Position numbers and translations under genes: made by a program. A stretch of 64,000 nucleotides of DNA. Source: Hansfordia pulvinata (taxonomy: Eukaryota > Ascomycota > Sordariomycetes > Xylariales). Positions 46,201 through 56,939 of this stretch are shown here, in pieces. Below the pieces are notes generated by a model that saw only the letters and a list, made by a program, of their open reading frames with translations, did not search any database and was not told the DNA's origin. Position 1 is the stretch's first letter. Every line of letters begins with the position of its first letter. The stretch covers positions 248,001 through 312,000 of the forward strand of contig BJKQ01000014.1 in NCBI GenBank assembly GCA_006538405.1, given 5' to 3'.

Positions 46201-48775
46201 CTTCCTGCTGGGACCAGGCCTTGTCAAAGTTGGGACAGATGAGAAGACCCAGGCCCACGATCCAGAAGACAACGAATGCGTTGAGAAGCAGAATGAGAAC
46301 GCAGAGGGTGAATTTCTCTCGCCAGGCCATGCGCACGTCTGGTCTCTTCATCCGGCCCACGTGCGTGAGGAGGAATGACGGAATCCAGAACGTCATGCCC
46401 CATACGAAGCCCACCCAGATGCGGCGGGACAGCGTGTTGTCGCCTTCTTCGACATGTTTGCCTGCAGCGTCTGAGGGGTCCAGGTTGTTCATAAACTGGC
46501 CGCTGCCGTCATAAAACACCTGGTTTTCCATCGTGTCGCCTTTGGTGCCCAGACCATAGTCGCCCGGAATGTTGCGTGCCGCTGTGGGCGCAACAGACGG
46601 GGCTGCATTGCCGTGTTGACCGAAGGTGATTTGGCTCTGACTGCGCTGGTGATCCAGCAGCTGGTCTCGGCTGCTATTGATGGAGCCTTGGTCATGCATG
46701 GGCGGGAAGAAACCACTCCCGTTGTTGGTGTAGCCGCTGTCAAGGCCACCAGACTGCATCGGCAGGTCAGCCATGCTGCCCATGGCGCCACCAGCAGCGC
46801 CCATGCCCATTCCCATGCCCATGCCCATCCCCATGCCGTGGTGGTTGTCTTCGCCAGCATTGGATCTGAGATCTAACATGGTCTCGGCCTCCCACCAAGC
46901 ACTCTCGCGCATCCAGACGCGTTCGTTGCCGACGACGACTTCGCCGTTGCTCCAGCCTCTCTCAAGGGTCCAGCTCTCAATGCCGTCTCGGCCCTCCCCA
47001 CAGCCGAGAGGTGCAAAACGCTGGGAGAATTCTTCGATGTCGTAATCGGCAGTGAAGTCGAGGTTCTTGTTGCGACGATTGGCCCATTCGGGCAGGCGCC
47101 ATGCTCGCAACTGACGGGAAACGGTGCCTGCTGACCAAGCAGAGGTGACGGAGGGCAGGGCGGCCAAGCTGGCAGGCGACTCATCAGTAGGGTGGAGGCA
47201 GAGATGATACCACACCCGACTGGCGGAGAGAACAGCGGGGAGATCCAAGCGGGCATTTTGGCCAAGCTTGATGCCCTCACCCGCAACGGGGAAGAGGAGC
47301 TTCTTGAGGAAGCCGTCTTCGTCGCCCGCATAGCCAACCTTCTCCAGGAGAACTTCTCTCTTCTCAAGCTCATGCTGACGTTCCCGTGCGACGGGACCAG
47401 ATCCAATTCCCAAGTCGGGAGCTACCTCGGCAACAGCGTTCTGCATCTCCCGCTGAACGGAACTCCCGACAGCAACAACGTCGACGCCATCTTCCTTCAT
47501 CTCCGCATTGATGCCAAGAGAGTCATCGAAGATGCTGCGCATGGCAAGAGCCTTTCCGAGAGCGGGATCGGGAATCTCGATGACAGAAAGGCACACAGTG
47601 TCGCCGTTGTCGTCGCCAGTAGAAGACGGAGCACGCTGACTCTGGCCATTCATCGACTCTGTGCCGTCGCGAATGCGAGACATCTGCGCGTCAATGGCGA
47701 TGTTCGCCTTGGTGATAACCCAGTCGACCAAAGCCTCATAAAGACCGCCGATCAGGGTCTGGCGGTCCTCCGTGTTGCACTGCGTGGCAAGGACCTCAGG
47801 GTCGAGGCCAAGCAGGCCGCTGACGTCTTCACAAATGTCGTCAAAAGTGTCCTCGTCGACATTGTAGTCAAGGGTATTGCCCAGCTTGAGGAGACCAGCG
47901 AGTGTGGAAATGAAGTTACGGTGAGCGGAGCCTTTGATGCCAATCTCTTTCAAGGCGGTGCGGAAGTCGTCAGCAGCTGCAGCGTCGTCTGCGGTGGGCA
48001 AGTAGGAAGGCGGGTCGTATGTCCCTGACTTGGCCAGAAGATCGTAGCTCGAAGCAGACTTGAGGCTCAGGAATTCACGCTCAGCTGGGGTCGAAGCCGA
48101 GGTGAGCAGGTAATAGAAGACATCAAAAGCCCGGTAACCGCTCTCTGCCGGGATGTTGAGGAGGCCTTTCTGCGTGTCGATGCCACCTTGCGACAGAGCA
48201 ATCGCCGCGGCCGTCAAGTTACCGGACAGATTCAGAGTCATTGTGACACCCAGCGCACCCTGACGGGGCGCAGAGGGGTTATGCGGAGTGACACATCGAA
48301 TGAATGGCTGAATCACCTCGAGCGCTGTGTACAAGGATGAGGGGATGGCAAAGGGCATCGAAGTCAGGAAAGGCGAAAGCATCGAGGGCGTCGCAGTGTG
48401 CAGCGAGCTGTGTGATGTCTTGTTAGCTTCCTGTGGCCTATCGAGATTGCGGTTCGCAGGCGACTTACCCAAGGATGATGCAGCCGTCTTCGGCGCGTCG
48501 CCTCGCATGCTCCCATGCGCGTGAGGCAAGGGTAGCGTCTACAGTGCCCCCGGTCCTGCCATCGGGCCCGAACTGACTGGCAGTCAACCACGTGTTGACG
48601 GCGAGACTGGTACCGGCATCTAGTTTGTAGGGCTGGGACGAGAGATAGATGTTGTGAACTCCGTTAAGCAGAGTGGTTGTCGAGACCTGGGTTGACTGCT
48701 GCCAGCGCCACGGGGACTCCCGGCAGAGTCGGAAGCCACCGAGTACATGGACATGCGAGCCTGAGGGTTCGCCAT
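43232..48775 (-). CDS. csmB: Class VII chitin synthase with myosin-motor-like domain (two frame breaks)
   Basis: Exons read 48775-48469, 48407-44671 and 44612-43232. The motor-like N-terminus lacks a P-loop: [13 protein letters not shown] stands where class V has [10 protein letters not shown]. Two transmembrane segments follow, then a cytochrome-b5-like part ([14 protein letters not shown]) and a third segment. The chitin synthase domain has [22 protein letters not shown] and [12 protein letters not shown], followed by a C-terminal membrane cluster and a DEK_C-like end ([20 protein letters not shown]). The enzyme polymerises UDP-GlcNAc into chitin at the plasma membrane. The frame breaks at 48689-48691 and 45959-45961, each explained by one missing C (sense) in a C run. 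With these the product is about 1808 residues. A Gly-Met repeat sits in the linker after the motor-like domain. The class call rests on the missing P-loop. Confidence 0.88.
46801..46838. repeat. In-frame CCCATG hexamer repeat (Gly-Met repeat) in class VII synthase
   Basis: Imperfect tandem CCCATG/CCCATT units encode (GM)6-7 on the minus strand, after HH and before AAGGAMG in the synthase linker. Confidence 0.85.
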
Positions 48776-49665
48776 GTTGGACTCGTGCTGTGATGCCCTT
48801 TCGGACAAGCACGGGAGAGAAGGCTCAGGATATAGCGTCGCAAATTCAGAGAGTGATGGCTAGGGCGACGCGGGTCGAGGGGCGAAGGGGCCTGGATGTA
48901 GTCGAGGGGAAGGCAGGGTTGTGGGAGGTATCGCCACTCAGGAGTCGGCGGATGTCGAGGTATTAGGGTTGTATGGTAGGTAAACGGGTCGGGGTGGTCG
49001 GGATGAGGCGTCACAGACGACTCGCCCGGCTGTGATGGGGATTACAAGTCGAGTAGGTAGGTTATCGAGAGGCTGTTTTCTTCTGGTTGGAATATTAAAA
49101 GCGATAGTGTATTAGGTGCAGCGCCAAAGCGAATGAGGCGGCGGGGAGCTGAGCAGGTGAGCGAGCCGAGCGATGCAGGCAAGCAAGACACGACAAAGCA
49201 CGAAAACGCTGAGAGTGGCCGGCTGGAGGGAGGGTGTAGAGGAGTCCACAACAAGCCAGGCCAGTGCAGGAGGGGACGCAAGGCAGAGGAGAGGATGGGA
49301 ATACCAGCGCCGGCAAGACGACGGACGGAAGTTTCCAATAAACCAAGCCAAGCAAGTGGAACGAGAGTTGGGGGATGGGAAGGGCAAACAAGGGCTACTT
49401 TCAGGTGGAACGCTCCCCCGGGTGGGAAAATGGGAAAGGAAGAAAGATCGTCAAAGCGACGGCGGGAGTGTCTGGCCTGGCTGCGCCGCCCGCGCTGGGG
49501 GTCGGTCGGTCGGTCGGTCGAGCGAGGCGGCGGCTTGGGCTGTGTGAAACGGTTTGTGATCCGTTATGGGCCGGCGGGTGCCTCTGATGGTGGCTTCGCG
49601 TTGGCTGCCTGCGCGATGCTGCGAGGTACCTAGGGAAATCGACCTCCTAACGGGCTCTCGTATCT
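48776..49665 (-). promoter_or_regulatory. ATG-free leader/promoter of the class VII synthase
   Basis: For 890 nt upstream of the start there is no ATG on the sense strand (first at 49668-49666), while about 15 occur on the opposite strand. A (GGTC)5 repeat lies at about 49501-49520. This suggests a long 5' leader. Confidence 0.5.
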
Positions 49666-52600
49666 CATCGGATACATGCAGGTGTAAGCCGCACGCCACC
49701 TTACTGCGAGGTTCGAGTAGATGGGGTGCCCTGTAGTCAGTCCCATATCGTATTCATCTGTACGGCCTCCTGGGAACCCTCCGTGCCCCCCTGTGTAGAG
49801 TCGGGTGCCAGTCGTACCAGTCGTGCCAGCCAGCCAGCCACACCAGCCCAGCCCAGCCCAGCCCAGGCTCAGAACGAGTAGGTAAACACGGGTCTGATCC
49901 ATCCACATCAGCTGGTCGGTCACTCGGTAGCGCGGTCATGTTTACGAGCCCTTCATGTTTACTCGTATGGGGCTTACCGTGATCCCCGCCGGGTCGACTC
50001 AACCCAGGTGCGGTGCTTCTTATTCTACGTATTAGATGCTCCTCATGTCCAAACCCCCTCGTCTTGGGATGATGAAGATGATGGGGCACGGCGCACATTG
50101 AGGACGGCGCTGGACGTCTGGAGCTGTTTGAGAGTACCATTTCTGATACGGAGCCACGGAGCGCATCTACTACCAGGTACGGGCGCGACAAATGGGCAGA
50201 AAAGACGGAGCAGACGCGAGCGGGAAGGTTCCCGTGGTACCCGCCCAAGCCACTGCATCGATGATACATGTACAAGTTAGGTACTTGCACAAGGGATGGG
50301 ATCGCGCACCCACGAGTACGCAGCTGACCAATACGGAGTGCTTGAGTGCATTCCTACCCCTGGTAATATACGTGTTGACAAAATTCAAAGCCGTCCACCA
50401 TGCTATGCTCTAGGGTACCCGAGCAACGCCTTGCAGCTTCAGCAGCGATCCAGTGGAGGCCCCGGTTTTTCTTTTGCCTCGGGGACGTCAGAGTTACGTC
50501 CAGAACCCCAAGGGCCCCTGAACATTTACAGGCCCGGAGCCAGCGGAGAGAAGCGCAAGGCGGAAGGTCATGCTGTGCCCACTATAAGGGGAAAAGATTA
50601 GAGTACACGTACCTGGATACTGGCTACCTTGGCCAAAACTGTTGCGCCCGTGGCGATCGATGGTGGTGTTGCTCGTGGTGGTGGAACGAAGACCACCTCT
50701 CGTATCCCCCACGCACGTCTGTGTTTGTGCCATTTGGGCCATCCAATCGGTGCAGGATACCTAAGCTGCAAGCCTTTCTCAGGCAAGCTGGTCTCGGGCG
50801 CGTTGGGGGAGCGGCCGGCAAAGTGGGAGGCGTGGGAAGTCCGCGACGAGTAGGTATACCCAAGGTAGATCTGGCGCCAGACGCGCTATTGGTGCCCGTA
50901 TTTACTTTTTCAGATAGGGGTCTCGGGCGGCACAAAGCGGTACTGATCGGCCCACGACAACCCATGCCGTTGCCGCTACTGCGTCCGATTCCGCGCCTGC
51001 ACGCGCATGGCGCTGCCACACCAACGAGCGCACGATACGAGCACGGATATCTTGGAACGTGCGCGTACGATACGTGAGGGGATCTATCGTGCCACAGCGC
51101 GTGTGCGCCACAGCGGTCGACCGAGCGAAAGGGACCCTGCGAGCACGAGTCCTCATGCGCACACCACACCCAAAAAATCGTTAATTTTTGCATCGGGGGG
51201 CCTGACTCCTGGCTGACGCGCGCGCCAGCATAACAGCAACTTTTTCGTGATCACCATTCAATGTCAAGCAGTACCTGGGCAGATACCGAGGTCTGTACAG
51301 GCGAGTCTTCCCTGGCACGACTGGCACCCCCGATAGATCGGCGTCAGACTACGAGGGTGCTTGACTCGCGGCGCCGGGTCCAGCCCGTCCAGTACCACCC
51401 GATTCCCACCACCCAACGAGGCACATTGCAAAGACGCCGCACTGGCAACCAAAGATCGGCATGCATGAGCAAAATTCGAAAGACGTGGCGGGCGGCATGT
51501 CTGTCGGTTGCCTGGTCGGGCTGTGCAGCTCACAACTGAGCAGTAGCAGCGGCCGGGGGGCTGTTCTGATTACTGGAACGTCACTGCACCCTTTTGTACG
51601 CCCCACTTATTCGCTTACTGGGTACCTCAGGGTAAACGCTGGCGGGGTGGCCAAAAATAAACCGCGAATGCCGCTGCGTTGGGGGGACTCATACTCGTCC
51701 GGGCGGGCGAGCAGCGCGCATGCAGGCGGCCTTGGATCTCACGGAGACGTGGGTGACTGCGGAGTAGTACGAGTACTCGGAGGCGACTGTCGCCATCACG
51801 AGCTGCTGGCATACTCGTGATCGATTGGCGGGCCGGCTTCGTGTCGGCCGGGTAAGGTCTGGTGGAGACCAGATCCAGACCTGCCAACACGAGGCGAGGC
51901 GGCGATTTCAAAAAAAAGAAATGGCACATGCAGATGAGTGTGAGTGTGAGTGGGCGTGCGTGCAACCACAAGCAGCGACGGGTGGAGACAAAGGCAAGAC
52001 TGGAATCCGACAGGGTCACGACTGTGGGCAGGACAATTAGGTACGCCCATGTGCTGAAGGGGGAAGTACGAGTCGTAAAGCATAGAACCACGGCGTTACT
52101 GTTTACGAACCTGAGTCGTTGCGAGTACAGCTGCCCTCTTCAAATTACATAAGCCACCATAGAAGGAAATACATGTAGCATCCTGATCAGCGAGCAGCCA
52201 AACTTGGGCTGCACCTGCCGTATCCTCCCTCTTCAAAAGCTGTCATCATCAGAAATAACCTGAGCCGCTCTCGGAAACCTCAGAAGGTATCCAGGAACCT
52301 TACCTAGCAACAACCACAGCAAGCACATGTACAGTATGAGACACCCCTGTCGACTCCGGTGTGGCACTGTGCTGTCGACAGGCGCGACAGCCTCATATGT
52401 GCCGTCGTACCTACTCGTAGCCCAGGATGCCCAGCGTCATGCGTTGACCTCGGGAGACACTGGGGCGTGCCAGGCGTGCCCAGGGGCCGACGACGATGGC
52501 GCTACCGCGTTCTCGACCGCCCCGCCCGCACCCACCCTCACCCGTCTCCATCCTCTTTCAACCCTTCACTGCCACACTGCCCCCCGTCGCGCTCCGTCGC

Positions 52601-55600
52601 CCGCATGGCCGCGACGTGTTGGTGTGGGGCGGCCGCTGTCGATACGAGAGATCCCAAAAGCAGGAGCCCTTCCATTCAACCCACTCGCACCAACGCCCTC
52701 CACACAGGTACGGAGTAGAGCCCGAAACGCGCATACGCGTACGAGTAGAAGGAGCCCTCACCACGCCGGACTCCGTTTCGGATCACGCCGGCTCCGTGCA
52801 AAGCTGGCTTGCCCAGACTCGCTACACTGTCCTACTACGATAGTCATCCCGTAACGAGGTAGGTGGTGGTGGCCTCCTCAAACAATTGGAAACGGCACCA
52901 GCCTGGGCCTCTGCACGGAGGCACGCAGCCCTGCCCGTCCCAGTACCAGCCTGTCACCCGTCTATTCCACATTCTCCGTTGCCAAGAGCAAAACGGAGCC
53001 CCCTGCACGAAGGATGGGCCTAACCGTCATTACCACAGCGTCAACTCCCAATGACACGGACGGGGGGCTCGCTCCCTCGCTGAGACACACGCGTCGCCAG
53101 GGGGCAAGTTCCGTCGTCGCTGGTGGTTGTGATGGGTTGTCTCGTCCAGTCAGCAGCCGAGGATCGATTCGGGCTGGCCAATACGAATCCCCCACAGACG
53201 AACAGCCGACGTGCCTGTGTCTTTACACTGCTTGAAGGGCACGTACGACTGGAGTAAAGTGCAATTTTGGATGCACCTCCTGGGTAGGTATGCACTGGTC
53301 GGTCTACTGGATGCAATTATTGAGGTTGTTGTTAGATTCGAGTTCCCGTGCTTCCTGACAACCTATAAGCAACTTTACATTCGCACTCATTGGTCAAGTA
53401 AGTAAGGTAGGTACCGTTCGTCACGGAGAGCTGCACACCGGATAGCTCCATGTCCCAGGCTCGACGCACCCCTTGGACTACCCAATATACTTGTAGCGTT
53501 GTCTGGCCGGTATCCTTCCACCCTGACGCAGCCGCAAATGTGCCATGGATGTGTGCCATGTGCCATGCCATGTAATGCCATGCAGAAGCTTGTTCTCATG
53601 GTCTGCACCTGCAGGCGCCAGATGTTTATACTCGGTATATTGCATCGCGAACCTTCATACCTACTACCCGTAATGGAAGCCTAAGTCGCGAACACCCAAC
53701 CGTGAATGCGCGATCGCTCAACAGTGCGACCTACCGCTCCGAGGCTCTGCTTCGCTACCCAATCGGGCGGCTGCCCACTCATACGGTCTGTCCTCATAAA
53801 GGCCCCGGAATCCCCGAGATGAAACTCTACACGTCAAATCTCAGACGGGCGCTCGGGCTCCATCCACTGTAGCAGGTGTTGCTCCTGGTGTGACGCCTGA
53901 CGTCCGAGGCACGGCCATGGCTGAAAGCCTTTGATTCCCGTGCGCCCGGTACGAGTACGAGCGGAATCCGTAAATCCCAAGCCAACTACCGTCCGTTTCT
54001 TCGGCTTCCGTGTACTCAAGCGAAAGAGACTTCACCCTTATGCCGACGGGAGAAACGAAAGCGTTGGAAGCCCCAGAATCACCGGCGCGGCGGTCGTTGA
54101 CCCCTGGCCCCTGGCCAAAGAAACACCATTATCGAATCCTTGCCGAGTCCGCCATCCACGCGGCATCCACAGGGCCGTGAGGGCCTCGGCTTCATCACCA
54201 CATACCATAGATGAGCACTGGCCAGAGGTGACTATTACCTGTCCAGAAACTTGACCTACCACGTCAAGACAGGCAAGACATTGAGAAGCAGCAGAAGCAA
54301 AAAAAGAAAGTCGGATCGGGGGCTGCTGCCAGACACGCACCGCGGTACCTACTACCATCAAGACCGCACCAGCCATCGCGGAGTACGATTGGGGCTCCGA
54401 AACCACCGCTCCCGCTCGGGTTTGGACTGTACGGGGTGGGCCTCGTGATCCCTTGAGAGAATGGGAGATCGACATGAGTGGTGGTTCGTTACTGGGTACC
54501 GACGAACGCTCAATGATTCCTTTGTCGGTCGTGACTGTTTGCATGGAACATGGAACGGAGGAGAGGTTGCTCTGATACCTACCTAGATGGCGCGGACTGT
54601 GCAGGTACTCGTTGCACTGTTTACGCAAAAGTGCAACGTCTTCCGTATCGCCCATTACGGAGCATAGGTAGGTGAGGGACCCGACAACTCGTACTGCAAG
54701 GATTCAACTCCACCCAGCGCCTGTCACAGGCCCGCCGAGTGCCCCCTTAACCAACTCGTAACCGCAAAGTCCCTAGGTCAGCATGGATGTCGTACTCCGT
54801 GCTTGCACGTTGGAGGCGACCCATTCGGCGCGGAACATCGAGAGACACGAGCACCTTTGATACATTAACGGAGTAAGGGCGAGACGGCTTAGCAGGTGTT
54901 TACTCGTTCGGCTGGGGTAATCGTGGGTACCTCCATTCGTAGACGGAACCGCAGCAATGACAGCGCGGTTCATAGGCCGTTGCAGGTCCACGAGAGATAT
55001 ATTCCTGGACACGAGCACCGCGCGCCTTGCAGCAAGCGCAGTAATCTTGAATGTCAAGAAACACTTACAAAACTACACGAGCATCTCTATACATGGAGGC
55101 TTACGAGGGGCTGGCTGCGCGGGCGCCGCTTGCTTACCTACCCGCGTAGTGCCATATTGACACTGTATACGAGTAGCAGCTGGGCTGCTCCAGGCCCAAC
55201 ATTGCGAGAAGCACAGGGACGGAAGGCAGGGCAATCGGCAGCATGACGACCTGCGCACTCTCTCGGCAGCCAGATACACCAGACGCATGCATGCCCTGCG
55301 ATAGGGCTCTCAAAACGCAGATGAAAGCAACAGGGGCACGCAGGCAACACCATGTCTTCGCCGCATGAGGTATTCACGCAGAGCAAAACCCAGCTCTGTG
55401 TCCCCCGGACTCGATGCAATGCAATGTATGAGGGAGTGTACAGAAACCTCAAGTGCGTGTGCGTTGTGTAATCTGCCCGCCGATGGATTCTGATGCAAAC
55501 CTTTGCCAGACGCTGAACACTATTGCCATGAACTTCTGGTTGCATCCGGGCCCCTCACGAGAGAACTACGTTCTCGTGTTGGCGGCTTGGGGGCAAGCCC

Positions 55601-55941
55601 GAAGGCTGGTTACATTCGTGATGGATGGTCGCTGCCACCCGTTGGTACCTGCCTGGGTACCTGACGAGTAGGGTCTGACTGGCCTAGCTTGCGGGTACTC
55701 GTCCGAGTCGGTACCTCAGCCCAGCCCAGCCCGGACGAGACCGGGAGTCCAGGCAGGGGGGCGCAGCGCCGTCTGGCAGAGCCACTAGGGTCCAGCGCCT
55801 GGTGCGGCCGCCCCGTCAGAATCGGGCTGGGTCCCATTCCACAGGGCACCTAATGCCCCAGCCCGCCCCGAAAAATTCGTACCCGTAGCGACGGACGTTG
55901 GCTGCGGAGCTGGTGCCCTCAACCGTGGATTCGACGCTATG
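49666..55941. other. Spacer between the divergent chitin synthases
   Basis: About 6.3 kb of DNA without a supported gene remains after removing both ATG-free leaders. Open frames are short, overlapping and low complexity. It contains TACTCGTA motifs (for example 51765-51779, 52735-52748, 53949-53958) and a CAGCC repeat near 49847-49868. Either an unusually large bidirectional regulatory region or an insertion that has lost its coding content would fit. Confidence 0.5.
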
Positions 55942-56939
55942 GCGGACTCCGAGACGGCTCGTGAGCCCTGTGCCCAATAACCGTAACACGACAAGTTTAC
56001 GGAGTGCTGGGCTTGTAGCGCTCCCGCGTCTGTCTCCCTTCAGCAGGCAGCCCTGAAGCCTAAGTGCCGCCCGCCCGCTTGCTCGCATTGGATCTAAGGT
56101 AAGGTACCACCTACTCGCGCCCGTCCGCCTGGCGTTCAGGTTCAGCACAATTGGTCAGGTCCTTGAGAGGTACTTTGCCCGATTACTAGCGCGAGACTCT
56201 ACCAGCAGCCAGGAAACCGTCGAGAGAAAAGAAAAAAAACACCACAGTACCCCTAACACCCAGGCAGCACAGCGAAACGGACGCGAGATCCACGGACAGC
56301 CCGGCGGCAGGTTGTTCGTACCAAGTCCCTTTTCCCAGCGAGTCCCCCCCTACCCTGTCCCAGCCCTGACCTGCCTGACACTACCGCCCGTCTCGTGCCT
56401 TTGCCTCGATATCCATCGCGGCTTCACTGCGAGCCCAGGTCCTGTCTTTCCAGCTTCACTCCAGCTTTCTCTGGCCTGGCCTCTCGTTGCTGTTTCCTGT
56501 TCCATCGTTCCGTCCGCACTGCGCTGCGGCCCGCCCGGGAAACCAAACCCTATCCGACCCTCTATTTGCTTTCCCACCTGCCCATCTCTCCATTTCCCAT
56601 CCGTCGACCTACACCTAATATCGCTGCTCGCGTTCTCTCGCTTTCCCACTCGTTCGACGTCCTCGGCGTCGTCTAATAGCGAGCACGCCGCCAACCAGCA
56701 TACAGGCCCTGCCCGTTGCCGCACGCCGGCCGTCCTACCTAATTATCAACACGACTCGAGGCCACCAGGCCCGTCTCACCAACACCCGTTCGTTGTAGCA
56801 CACGCGTCCGAGTGCCTCATCCGACTCGCAGCCAAATCTTCCATCCTCGAGCCTCACTTCGCCCATTCTCTTCCCGTCTCGGCCTCCCACTGGGCCTACT
56901 CCGCCGACTGGCGCCAACCTCTCTGGCTGCCGAGCTACC
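55942..56939 (+). promoter_or_regulatory. ATG-free pyrimidine-rich leader/promoter of the class V synthase
   Basis: No ATG occurs on the plus strand for 998 nt before the start. The last upstream one is at 55939-55941. The 650 nt nearest the gene are rich in C and T (CTCTCGCTTTCCC-like), typical of fungal leaders. The opposite strand has about ten ATGs. Confidence 0.5.

Noticed and set aside
54038..54655. Minus-strand frame of 205 codons in the synthase spacer
   Set aside because: No recognisable family, overlapping frames on both strands and intergenic motifs nearby; not supported as a gene.
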